The notes under the pieces are model-generated. The model saw only the letters and a list, made by a program, of their open reading frames with translations. It was not told where the DNA came from and did no database searches. From positions 3,656,999 to 3,664,891 of the forward strand of contig CP070771.1 of the NCBI GenBank assembly GCA_020345785.1: 7,893 nucleotides of DNA. The letters run 5' to 3'. Of this stretch, positions 1 through 6,296 are shown piece by piece; positions within the stretch are counted from its first letter, which is position 1, and each line of letters starts with the position of its first letter. Source of the stretch: Desulfobacterales bacterium (GTDB taxonomy: Bacteria; Desulfobacterota; Desulfobacteria; Desulfobacterales; JAFDCJ01). The position numbers and the translations under genes were made by a program.

Positions 1-423
1 GCCGTCGATGATCGAGGCGTGGTTTAAGGCATCCGATATAATGGCATCCTTTTCACCCAGCAATGTTTCAAATAGCCCGGCATTGGCATCAAAACACGAT
101 GAGTAGAGAATCGTGTCATCGGTTCTAAAAAAATCGCTGATTTTTCTTTCCAGCTCGTGATGGATGTCCTGGGTGCCGCAGATAAAACGCACGGAGGCCA
201 TGCCGAATCCCCGTTCATCCAGACCTTTTTTGACGGCTTCGATGATCTGTTTGTTGTCTGCCAGACCAAGGTAGTTGTTGGCGCACATATTCAGCACCTT
301 TTTGTCTCCGACGCTGATGCGGGCCTGCTGGGGAGAGGTAATGTAGCGTTCTGATTTATACAGGCCGGATTCGGTGATTTCTACCAACGTCTGCTTTAGT
401 TCATCACGAATTTTTCCATACAT
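1..423 (-). CDS. kbl: Glycine C-acetyltransferase (2-amino-3-ketobutyrate CoA ligase), 5' part only
   Basis: This is a PLP-dependent alpha-oxoamine synthase that interconverts glycine plus acetyl-CoA with 2-amino-3-oxobutyrate plus CoA, the second step of threonine breakdown through threonine dehydrogenase; it is cytoplasmic. The visible 141 codons are about a third of a usual ~395-residue protein, and the rest lies beyond the left edge. Family motifs are NNYLGLADN near residues 50-58, then [28 protein letters not shown], and finally [11 protein letters not shown], where His135 matches the histidine that stacks on the PLP ring in this family. The PLP lysine lies outside the window. The ATG at 423-421 follows an AAGGAG ribosome site (430-435) at 6 nt spacing. 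In many bacteria tdh lies next to kbl; it could sit just outside the window. Identity is seen clearly; the tdh partner is inference. Confidence 0.95.
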   Translation of the reverse strand, partial: MYGKIRDELKQTLVEITESGLYKSERYITSPQQARISVGDKKVLNMCANNYLGLADNKQIIEAVKKGLDERGFGMASVRFICGTQDIHHELERKISDFFRTDDTILYSSCFDANAGLFETLLGEKDAIISDALNHASIIDG

Positions 424-439
424 GGTGGTCTCCTTTTTA

Positions 440-495
440 TAACAGATGACAGATGTCTGAAGACAGAGGTCAGATGGCAGAGAACAGATGACAGA
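440..495. repeat. Degenerate heptamer tandem tract, NNNCAGA x8
   Basis: Eight consecutive 7-base units fit NNNCAGA on the plus strand (for example TAACAGA, TGACAGA, AGACAGA, TGGCAGA); one unit (454-460) is changed to TGTCTGA. The tract begins immediately upstream of the kbl ribosome-binding site, so it should lie in the kbl leader or promoter zone. No open frame is maintained across it. Confidence 0.8.
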
Positions 496-534
496 AATCT
501 TTGAACTCGGAAGCGAGCATGCGCAAGTCGGAAT

Positions 535-562
535 TATTCGATTTTGGATATTGGATTGAGAT
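535..562. repeat. Short degenerate heptamer tract around TATTGGA
   Basis: Four successive 7-base units (TATTCGA, TTTTGGA, TATTGGA, TTGAGAT) share a TATTGGA-like pattern. It is short and the last unit is poor, so this is the weakest of the heptamer tracts. It sits between the two stronger tracts of the same gap. Confidence 0.45.
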
Positions 563-584
563 TTAAAGTTTCATCATCGACTTT

Positions 585-633
585 CCGCGCTGTGCGCTAT
601 GCTCTATGTCCTCTGCACTTTGCCTCGCGCCGC
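585..633. repeat. Degenerate heptamer tandem tract, NNGCNCT-like x7
   Basis: Seven consecutive 7-base units follow roughly NNGCNCT (CCGCGCT, GTGCGCT, ATGCTCT, ATGTCCT, CTGCACT and two weaker ones). It has the same period as the tract at 440-495 but an unrelated sequence. Confidence 0.65.
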
Positions 634-804
634 GAACCTATCCCTCACCTCAGAACTAGCCTCTTTAAATAAAGAGGAACCTGTTGTATAGCTATCGTTA
701 TCGACTTTGGCGCTTCACTTGCATCCGCTTGGATGCTAGGCATGCTTTGCGGAATTTTCCGGTTGTCATTTAGATAATGTGAGCTCGACCTTCAAAAAAA
801 ATAA

Positions 805-906
805 CTGATATCTGAATTCTTAACAGTCAACCCAGCTCGGAGTCAACCCTGGGCAAATAACCTCTACCGCTGTACATGCAGTTTGCGCGCGAAATTCAGA
901 TATCAG
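805..906. repeat. 102-bp unit bounded by 14-bp perfect inverted repeats
   Basis: CTGATATCTGAATT at 805-818 is exactly the reverse complement of AATTCAGATATCAG at 893-906. The 74-nt interior holds a direct repeat AGTCAACCC at 825-833 and 841-849, and a small dyad CCCAG/CTGGG. The right arm ends 14 nt before the NUDIX ribosome site. It could be a miniature inverted-repeat element, a long leader hairpin, or a pair of protein-binding sites. No target duplication or ORF is seen. Confidence 0.65.
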
Positions 907-929
907 AACACTAAAAGAATGGAGCGAAA

Positions 930-1484
930 ATGGCAAGCACGAAATCATCTCATCAAATAGCCCAGGTTCATAAAATCCATCAGCACTACCAAGGCGCTCT
1001 TTTTTCTTTTGTGAGTGAAGATGTGACGCTGCCCAATGGCTCCCGGACGCAATTGGCCATGGTGCGGCATCCGGGATCGACCGCCGTTGTGCCGCTTTTC
1101 GACGACGGCACGGTTCTGATGGAACGCCAGTACCGGCATGCGGTCGGAAAGTATCTGCTGGAAATCCCCGCCGGTACCATGGAACCCGGCGAATCCCCGC
1201 TGACGTGCGCCGGACGGGAACTGGAAGAAGAGACCGGGTATGTTGCCGAACAATTTCTTGAATTATCCCAGGTAGACATCATTCCGGCCTATTCGGACGA
1301 AAAAATCTATGTCTTCCTCGCTCGGGGTTTAAAACAGTTTGAACAGAAACTGGATAAAGACGAGATCATCGAGATTGTGAAATATCCGTTTGAAGAAACG
1401 CTGGAGATGATTGATCGGGGACAGATAAGCGATGCCTTGACAATCCTTGCCTTGCAAAGAGCTTGGTTTTATTTGCAAAAGTAG
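930..1484 (+). CDS. NUDIX hydrolase, ADP-ribose pyrophosphatase type
   Basis: Predicted cytoplasmic Mg2+-dependent hydrolase that splits ADP-ribose or a related ADP-sugar into AMP and a sugar phosphate. The 184-residue product fits the family length. The Nudix box is complete: Gly82, Glu88, Arg96-Glu97, Glu100-Glu101 and Gly103 match GX5EX7REUXEEXGU. A proline 15 residues past the box (Pro119, in IIPAYSDEKIYVFLA) is the mark of the ADP-ribose pyrophosphatase subgroup. The N-terminal part (about 10-60) fits the beta-rich dimerisation region. The ATG at 930 follows GGAG (921-924) at 5 nt. It appears to be a single-gene unit, divergent from kbl, with the inverted-repeat unit at 805-906 just upstream. 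The NUDIX assignment is certain; the exact substrate is inferred from the proline marker. Confidence 0.93.
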   Translation: MASTKSSHQIAQVHKIHQHYQGALFSFVSEDVTLPNGSRTQLAMVRHPGSTAVVPLFDDGTVLMERQYRHAVGKYLLEIPAGTMEPGESPLTCAGRELEEETGYVAEQFLELSQVDIIPAYSDEKIYVFLARGLKQFEQKLDKDEIIEIVKYPFEETLEMIDRGQISDALTILALQRAWFYLQK

Positions 1485-1592
1485 AAATCGATTCTTCTGC
1501 TCAGCGAATTTCTCCTGCAGTCAGGCATGAGATATTACAGACTATATGCAGCATACCGCGGTGCCTTCCAACCCCGATCGTAAGTCCATGGG

Positions 1593-1621
1593 TTGACACC
1601 GCCGATTGATGCCGATAAAAT
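1593..1621 (+). promoter_or_regulatory. Sigma-70-type promoter for the small membrane protein
   Basis: TTGACA at 1593-1598, a 17-nt spacer, then TAAAAT at 1616-1621. The -35 box is perfect and the -10 has one mismatch. Transcription should begin near 1628, giving a leader of about 110 nt before the ATG at 1741. This suggests the small gene is transcribed independently of the NUDIX gene. A four-codon ATG frame (1697-1708) lies in the leader and is probably chance. Confidence 0.7.
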
Positions 1622-1740
1622 AAGATTCAGCAAAAGGGAAAATAGGGGTCGTGTTTTTGACGGCCTGAACGCATCAAATTTTTCCGGACCAGCATCATGA
1701 GTATTTGAGCTTAGGCAGTGAAACTGGAAGGGGGATTGCG

Positions 1741-2034
1741 ATGTCCGTTTTCAGTCTCTTCGGCTTCATATTTTTACTGGCAGCTCTTGGCCTATTGGGT
1801 TATCAGGCCATCGCAGCTTTTTTAGAGCTTGGTGTTTCGAATCATTTTGTCTATAAAAACATCCGGCTCATAGACATTCTGGATGAAAGATATCTGGCCC
1901 GGATCAATGATAGTATTCCATCGACTTTTTTACATAAAATCGCCGGTGTTATTTTCACTTCGCCCTTATTCCTCTGGTTTATTGTGGGTGCGGTTCTGTT
2001 CTTTTTAATTAACGCCTTTAAACGGGTAAAATAG
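1741..2034 (+). CDS. Small two-helix membrane protein of unknown function
   Basis: I do not recognise this 97-residue protein. Two hydrophobic helices are evident: about residues 3-27, rich in Phe, Leu and Ala, and about 69-92 (core FLWFIVGAVLFFLI). Between them is a polar stretch of some 40 residues with IRLIDILDERYLARIND. The C-terminus ends in KRVK, which by the positive-inside rule puts both ends in the cytoplasm and the middle in the periplasm. The ATG at 1741 is preferred over an upstream in-frame TTG at 1705 because an AAGGGG site (1728-1733) precedes it at 7 nt and a start here places the helix at the N-terminus. A strong promoter lies upstream and the gene converges with lysR. No partner can be inferred from context. 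Its reality rests on the promoter, ribosome site and coherent helices. Confidence 0.72.
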   Translation: MSVFSLFGFIFLLAALGLLGYQAIAAFLELGVSNHFVYKNIRLIDILDERYLARINDSIPSTFLHKIAGVIFTSPLFLWFIVGAVLFFLINAFKRVK

Positions 2035-2116
2035 ACGACGGGGAACAGGAATCCGGTTGCCGGCAGATTACTGCTTTTAAGAATCCTTCAAAGTTTAGTG
2101 AAATATCTCTACAAGT

Positions 2117-3022
2117 CTAAGCCAGACCTTCAGCATATTCTCCGGCCCACTTATAAACCATTTCGATAAAACCCTGCAGAGGTTCCGACACGTACTTGTC
2201 CTTGTGGTGGATCATAAAAAATTTGCGGCTCATGGACGGATCCGACATGGGAATGGCCGCGATACGCCCGCTCCGGATTTCTTCTTGTGCCACCTTTCGG
2301 GATATCAGGGCAATCCCGATGCCCTCCTCGACTGCACGCTTGATGGCGCGGTTGCTGGACACCTCCAGCGGAATTTTAACCGTGATTTTGTGGGTTCGGA
2401 TATACTCGTCGATGGCATTGCGCGGTGCCGAGCCGCTCTCGTGCATGATCATCTGCTGATCGGCCAGATCGGCGGGTTCTATCTTTTTTTTGCGGGTCAA
2501 AGGATGCGCCATAGGTGCGATGATTACCAGTCGGTCCTCCAGCACCTCCCTTGCCAGCAGCTTGGGGTGTTCCACCGGATAAGAAATAAATCCCAGATCG
2601 TTGTTGAGCGAGACCGTATTTTCCACGACCTGCTCTGTCGGAAGGATGTTCATGGTAATTCGCACCAATGGGTAAGCTTTGCTGAAAGCGATGATGATGC
2701 GGGGTAGGTAGTAATCACCGAAGCTTTCACTGGATAAAATGCGAATATGCCCGCGTTTGCGTTGCTGAAAATCGCGGATGCTTTCCTCCGCCTGGCTTTC
2801 CAGTTCAAATATTTTTTCGGCAATTTCGTAGAGAACTTCCCCGGCGTCGGTCAGCACCAGTTTTTTGCCGATGTGGTCGACAAACTTCATGTCGTAAAAC
2901 TCCTGCAAACGCTGGATTCCCTTGGTGACTGCCGGCTGGGTAATGAAGAGTTCCTGCGCTGCCAAGCTGAGGTTGCCGTTTTTGGCAGCCAGATAAAAAA
3001 TTTTCAACTGGTTGAGATTCAT
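2117..3022 (-). CDS. LysR-family transcriptional regulator
   Basis: Typical full-length LysR regulator, 301 residues. The N-terminal winged helix-turn-helix covers about 1-60, with the recognition region LSLAAQELFITQPAVTKGIQ (18-37) and the wing near 50-60. A coiled linker helix follows at 62-88 (EIAEKIFELESQAEESI). The periplasmic-binding-protein-like effector domain covers about 92-295, with the ligand-loop segment ESGSAPRN (195-202) and EVSSNRAIKRAVEEGIGIALISR near 220-242. The ATG at 3022 is preceded by GAGG at about 9 nt, a weak site. The gene is divergent from the FAD/GcvT fusion gene, the usual arrangement for a LysR regulator and its target, and the dyad at 3429-3448 is a candidate operator. 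The effector cannot be told from the sequence; an N-methylated amino acid or glycine derivative is a guess from the neighbour. Confidence 0.95.
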   Translation of the reverse strand: MNLNQLKIFYLAAKNGNLSLAAQELFITQPAVTKGIQRLQEFYDMKFVDHIGKKLVLTDAGEVLYEIAEKIFELESQAEESIRDFQQRKRGHIRILSSESFGDYYLPRIIIAFSKAYPLVRITMNILPTEQVVENTVSLNNDLGFISYPVEHPKLLAREVLEDRLVIIAPMAHPLTRKKKIEPADLADQQMIMHESGSAPRNAIDEYIRTHKITVKIPLEVSSNRAIKRAVEEGIGIALISRKVAQEEIRSGRIAAIPMSDPSMSRKFFMIHHKDKYVSEPLQGFIEMVYKWAGEYAEGLA

Positions 3023-3099
3023 TTCTCTATAACCTCATGTAATTCTGTTGGTTGCTATCATTAGTTTTGTTTATTAACATATTTGCTTCGCAATTTAAA

Positions 3100-3155
3100 G
3101 GGTTCAGGATAGAAGGTTCACGGTTCGGGGTTCAGGGCTCGGGGATCGGGCGTCA
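3100..3155. repeat. Degenerate heptamer tandem tract, GGGTTCA-like x8
   Basis: Eight consecutive 7-base units resemble GGGTTCA (GGGTTCA, AGGTTCA, CGGTTCG, GGGCTCG, GGGATCG and others; the second unit, GGATAGA, is the most diverged). Related GGTTCA-containing units recur downstream of the fusion gene at 5996-6070 in the same orientation. Confidence 0.75.
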
Positions 3156-3237
3156 GCCGGCTGCTTTTCAGGCCGGAGGCCGAGCCATCACCGACTATGA
3201 AACCTCACCTGAACGGAACAGTCCACCGCGGCGGAAA

Positions 3238-3258
3238 GAATATCGAATATCGAATATC
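3238..3258. repeat. Perfect heptamer repeat GAATATC x3
   Basis: Three exact tandem copies of GAATATC, possibly followed by degenerate copies up to about 3272. It has the same 7-bp period as the other tracts in the window. Confidence 0.85.
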
Positions 3259-3428
3259 GCAGGATGGAACGTCTCCCTGAGTCTTTTTAAATAGACAGAA
3301 TGGATTCATTGGGTGTTTCACGCTTTGGTGTTATTCGATTTTAATTTATTAATTTGAGATGAACGCTGAACAGCATCTGCTGTTTGGACGATATCGAAGC
3401 CATAACCTGAAGTTATGAAAAAAATTAT

Positions 3429-3448
3429 TATAAGTGCTTTGACTTATA
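3429..3448. promoter_or_regulatory. Dyad overlapping the -35 box, candidate LysR operator
   Basis: TATAAGT (3429-3435), 6 nt, ACTTATA (3442-3448) form a perfect 7-bp dyad that covers the -35 hexamer of the fusion-gene promoter. LysR proteins bind interrupted AT-rich dyads, but the centre here does not give the classic T-N11-A spacing, so assigning it to the adjacent LysR regulator is tentative. Confidence 0.4.
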
Positions 3449-3467
3449 TATATATATTCTCTAACAT
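3439..3467 (+). promoter_or_regulatory. Sigma-70-type promoter of the FAD/GcvT fusion gene
   Basis: TTGACT at 3439-3444, a 17-nt spacer containing a TA-repeat run, then TAACAT at 3462-3467. Transcription would start near 3474, leaving a leader of about 70 nt with the AGGAG ribosome site at 3532-3536. The -10 box is imperfect, which suits an activator-dependent promoter. Confidence 0.6.
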
Positions 3468-3544
3468 TTCCATGAGCTTCTTGCCTAGGTTAAGAAAAAA
3501 TCACATGCTATTAATTTTGACCTAAATTCAGAGGAGAGAAAATA

Positions 3545-5989
3545 TTGAAAGACCAATCACAAATCGTCATCATCGGCGGGGGCATCTTCGGCACCAGTAT
3601 CGCGTATCATCTCGCCAAAGCCGGATGCACCGATGTTGTTTTGGTGGAAAAAGGTGAATTGACCAGCGGGACAACTTTTCACTCAGTGGGTCTTGTTTCC
3701 CAGTTTCGTACCTCGCCGGCCCTTATGAAGCTGATGAATTATACCATTAACCTTTACAATGAGCTGGCTAAAGGCGAAGGGGGCGCTTCTCTGGGTTGGC
3801 ACACCGTAGGCAGTTTAAGGCTGGCCAGTAGTAAGAACCGCCTGAAAGCTTTGCAGCGGGAGGTCAGCCGGGCTAAAGCCATCGGTCTCGCAGCAGACAT
3901 CATATCTCCCCGGGAAGTGTTGGACATCTTTCCGCATTTATCAGAGGAGAATCTTTACGGCGCCGTTTACGTGCCGGATGACGGACACATCGATCCCAGC
4001 GGCATTACTTACGAGTTCGCCCGTCAAGCACGGCATATGGGGGTACAGATATACACAAACGTTCGCGTCACCGGCATTGAGCTATCTGCGACACGGGAGG
4101 TTACCAAAGTGATCACCGACCATGGAGACATCAAAACCGAGTGCGTCGTAAATGCTGCCGGTCAATGGGCCCCGCGAATCGGCGAGATGGTCGGTGTCCA
4201 CATACCGATTGTTTCCATGATGAATCAGTATCTTACTACCAAACCGATTCCGGGACATGAATTACCATCCCAAACACCGGTTATTCGCGATCCGGACAAC
4301 CTATTTTACTGCCGGGAGGATGTCGGCGCCTTTTTGTTCGGCGGATTTGAAACCAATCCAAAACCGTGGTCGGTCAACGGCGTGCCCTGGGATTTCAGCC
4401 AGCAGTTGTTGCCCGGTGATTGGGAGCTGTTTGAAGGCATCATGGAAGGCGCCATGCGGCGGATTCCGATCATGCAGCAGGCTGAAGCCATCGAGTTGGT
4501 CAACGGCCCGGATGCGTTTACCCCCGACGGCTATTATGCCCTGGGACCGGTACCCGGCTTAAGAGGCTTTTATGTTGCCGCCGGCGGATCGGACAACGGC
4601 ATTGCCGGCGGCGGCGGCGTCGGAAAACTAACGGCGGAATGGATTCTGGAAGGGGAAACCTCCATCGATACCCACGAGATGAACATCAGAAGGTTCGGAC
4701 CGCATCTGACCGACAAAGCCTTTCTGGTTGGCCAGTGCCGCGAAGTCATCCGGTATTATTACCATCTGCGCTATCCCTATGACGAAAATGAGTGGGGCCG
4801 GCCGCTGCGCACCAGTCCCTTTTATGAGCGCCTCAAGCCGTTGGGTGCGGTGTTCGGCCTTAAAAACGGCTGGGAGCGGGTAAATTATTATGATCCCGGC
4901 CAACCTTGGCGTCAGGCCGGTGCCGATCAGAAGCACTGGGGCTGGCAACGACCGCCCTACTTTGAGCGAGTCGGCCGTGAAGTCAAAGCCGCCCGTGAGC
5001 GGGCGGCATTGTTTGACATGACTTCCTTCGGTAAAATTCGCCTGCTGGGATCAGGCGCCCTGCAGCTTTTAAAGAAGCTGGCGGCCAACAATCTTGACAA
5101 ACCGGTGGGCAGCGTCACCTACACCCAGTTTCTCAATGCGCGCGGCGGCATCGAAAGCGATGTCACCGTCACGCGCTTGGCAAAGCATGATTTCAGAATC
5201 ATCTCGGGCACTTCTTTTGTCGCCAATGACATGGGATGGATCCGACTGCAGATGCCCGCAGATGGTTCGGTTGAAATTACTGATGAAACGGAAAATTTGG
5301 GCTGCCTCGGCCTCTGGGGGCCGGCATCCCGTCAGGTGCTGCAGACCGTTTCAACCAACGATCTGTCAAATGCGGCCTTTCCATACATGACCGCCAAATC
5401 CATCAACATCAAGGGCGCATCCGTCTGGGCTCAGCGGGTCAGCTACGTCGGCGAGCTTGGATGGGAGCTGTACATACAACCGCAGGACGCCCTGAATATC
5501 TGGGATGCGCTGATGGAAGCCGGCCGGGAGTACGGAATTCAGCCTGCCGGCTACAAGGCACTGGATGCCTTGCGAATCGAAAAGGGTTACTTATACTGGA
5601 GCGTGGATATTTCACCGGTCGACAATCCGCTGGAAGCCGGACTGGGCATGTTTGTGAGGATGAATAAGAAAGAAGAGTTTATCGGACGCCAGGCCCTGGC
5701 CACGATCAAGGAGCAGGGCCTCAAAACAAGGCTGATGGCCCTTACCATGGATGCCGGCGGCAATCTGTACGGCGGAGAGTCGGTCCGATCCGACGGCGAA
5801 ATGGTCGGCCGCATCCGATCCGCCAATTACGGATACACCATCGGGAAAGATATCGGCCTGGTTTATCTGCCGTCGGCGCTGGCGGTGGCCGGCACTGAAG
5901 TCGATGTCGAAGTGCTGGGTGAGCACATTAACGCCCGGGTTGCTGAAACACCGTTGGTGGATCCCAAAGGATTGAAGCTGAGAGTGTAA
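3545..5989 (+). CDS. FAD-dependent oxidoreductase/GcvT-like fusion, dimethylglycine/sarcosine dehydrogenase type
   Basis: Two-part enzyme of 814 residues, the normal family length. The family oxidises an N-methyl group of dimethylglycine, sarcosine or a similar amine with FAD, then passes the methylene to tetrahydrofolate. Residues 5-370 are the DAO-type FAD domain: dinucleotide motif GGGIFG (11-16), ribose-binding acid Glu35, and GTTFHSVGL, whose His46 aligns with the histidine carrying covalent FAD in this family. About 375-450 is the central FAO_M region (GRPLRTSPFYERL, GAVFG, GWERVNYY). About 475-715 is the folate-binding GcvT domain, with GGIESD (Asp539 at the catalytic-aspartate position) and PLEAGLGMFV; about 725-808 is its C-terminal barrel. 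It starts at TTG, preceded by AGGAG (3532-3536) at 8 nt, with no earlier or nearby ATG. Asn227 replaces the usual His of the HQY motif (finding). The substrate is uncertain; the electron acceptor is probably ETF (inference). Confidence 0.9.
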   Translation: MKDQSQIVIIGGGIFGTSIAYHLAKAGCTDVVLVEKGELTSGTTFHSVGLVSQFRTSPALMKLMNYTINLYNELAKGEGGASLGWHTVGSLRLASSKNRLKALQREVSRAKAIGLAADIISPREVLDIFPHLSEENLYGAVYVPDDGHIDPSGITYEFARQARHMGVQIYTNVRVTGIELSATREVTKVITDHGDIKTECVVNAAGQWAPRIGEMVGVHIPIVSMMNQYLTTKPIPGHELPSQTPVIRDPDNLFYCREDVGAFLFGGFETNPKPWSVNGVPWDFSQQLLPGDWELFEGIMEGAMRRIPIMQQAEAIELVNGPDAFTPDGYYALGPVPGLRGFYVAAGGSDNGIAGGGGVGKLTAEWILEGETSIDTHEMNIRRFGPHLTDKAFLVGQCREVIRYYYHLRYPYDENEWGRPLRTSPFYERLKPLGAVFGLKNGWERVNYYDPGQPWRQAGADQKHWGWQRPPYFERVGREVKAARERAALFDMTSFGKIRLLGSGALQLLKKLAANNLDKPVGSVTYTQFLNARGGIESDVTVTRLAKHDFRIISGTSFVANDMGWIRLQMPADGSVEITDETENLGCLGLWGPASRQVLQTVSTNDLSNAAFPYMTAKSINIKGASVWAQRVSYVGELGWELYIQPQDALNIWDALMEAGREYGIQPAGYKALDALRIEKGYLYWSVDISPVDNPLEAGLGMFVRMNKKEEFIGRQALATIKEQGLKTRLMALTMDAGGNLYGGESVRSDGEMVGRIRSANYGYTIGKDIGLVYLPSALAVAGTEVDVEVLGEHINARVAETPLVDPKGLKLRV

Positions 5990-5995
5990 GGGGGT

Positions 5996-6070
5996 CAGAG
6001 GTTCTGGGTTCAGAGGTTCAGAGGTTCAAGGTTCAGAGGTTCAGAGGTTCAAGGTTCAGAGGTTCAAGGC
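5996..6070. repeat. Higher-order tandem repeat of CAGAGGTT and CAAGGTT units
   Basis: 8-base CAGAGGTT and 7-base CAAGGTT units alternate. The array 8+8+7 (23 bp) occurs twice in exact form (6011-6033 and 6034-6056), is preceded by one CAGAGGTT plus CTGGGTT (5996-6010), and is followed by one CAGAGGTT plus CAAGGC (6057-6070). The array starts 6 bp after the fusion-gene stop codon. Exact 23-bp copies suggest recent slippage or duplication. Confidence 0.9.
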
Positions 6071-6178
6071 TTTGGCCTCCGGCCTACAACCCCACATGCA
6101 GGGTTCCGGTTTCAACCCGGCCGCTCGTATCGAATTGAACGTGTTCGGCATGTTTTCCCTCTCAACGCGACGAACAAT

Positions 6179-6227
6179 TGACAACCGACAACCAACAACT
6201 GACAACAATCAACATGCAACACACAAC
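6179..6227. repeat. Degenerate heptamer tandem tract, NNNCAAC x7
   Basis: Seven consecutive units all end in CAAC while the first three bases vary (TGACAAC, CGACAAC, CAACAAC, AATCAAC and so on). The constant four and variable three positions mirror the NNNCAGA tract at 440-495. Confidence 0.85.
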
Positions 6228-6254
6228 ATACTATTAACCACAAACGCCAAAAAC

Positions 6255-6289
6255 GGACAATGGACCATTGACAATTGACAACTGACCAA
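6255..6289. repeat. Degenerate heptamer tract, TGACAAT-like x5
   Basis: Five units (GGACAAT, GGACCAT, TGACAAT, TGACAAC, TGACCAA) are in register. It includes the near-palindrome CAATGGACCATTG (6258-6270). It ends 8 bp beyond the stop codon of the minus-strand aminotransferase-fold gene. Confidence 0.8.
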
Positions 6290-6296
6290 CAGAGTT

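Larger units (their letters stand above)
424..929. other. Non-coding gap between divergent kbl and NUDIX genes
   Basis: No credible gene is seen on either strand in these roughly 500 bases. The gap holds three tracts with 7-bp periodicity (listed separately), a short AT-rich hairpin at 660-677 (CCTCTTT/AAAGAGG, 4-nt loop, no T-tract, so not a convincing terminator), a 6-bp hairpin at 721-736 (GCATCC/GGATGC), and a 102-bp unit bounded by inverted repeats at 805-906. A weak promoter candidate facing the NUDIX gene is TTGCGG (747-752), 18 nt, TAGATA (771-776). I found no convincing promoter for kbl. The motif ATCGACTTT followed closely by GCGCT occurs twice (from 576 and from 700). Confidence 0.7.
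3023..3544. other. Intergenic regulatory region between lysR and the fusion gene
   Basis: No convincing gene is seen; an 80-codon plus frame at 3052-3294 is mostly repeat tract with no family resemblance. The lysR-proximal half holds the GGGTTCA-like heptamer tract, a GC-rich near-palindrome AGGCCGGAGGCC (3170-3181), and the GAATATC triplet repeat. The other half is AT-rich, with a (TA)n run near 3445-3457 and the promoter of the fusion gene. I could not find a clear lysR promoter on the minus strand. Confidence 0.7.
5990..6296. other. Repeat-packed gap between convergent genes
   Basis: No gene is supported; a 68-codon plus frame here translates repeat sequence into low-complexity peptide. 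From left to right the gap holds the CAGAGGTT/CAAGGTT tract, the GC-rich GGCCTCCGGCCT (6074-6085), a hairpin GGGTT/AACCC (6101-6118), and two CAAC/GACAAT heptamer tracts. No classical terminator with a T-tract is seen for either flanking gene. Confidence 0.7.

Noticed and set aside
440..495. CRISPR-like array
   Set aside because: Units are 7 bp with no spacers, and no cas gene is present.
660..677. Rho-independent terminator
   Set aside because: The stem is AT-rich and lacks a T-tract, and it sits between divergent genes where no terminator is needed.
1705..1740. Upstream in-frame TTG start for the small membrane protein
   Set aside because: It has no ribosome site, adds a polar 12-residue leader before the helix, and the AAGGGG site fits the ATG at 1741.
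3052..3294. 80-codon plus-strand frame between lysR and the fusion gene
   Set aside because: It consists largely of the GGGTTCA heptamer tract and GAATATC repeats, with no recognisable domain.
5996..6070. GGTTCAAG-like segments resembling tRNA T-loops
   Set aside because: They are part of a tandem repeat; no acceptor, D or anticodon stems can be formed around them.
6072..6278. 68-codon plus-strand frame after the fusion gene
   Set aside because: It reads through two heptamer tracts, giving low-complexity peptide, and has no ribosome site.
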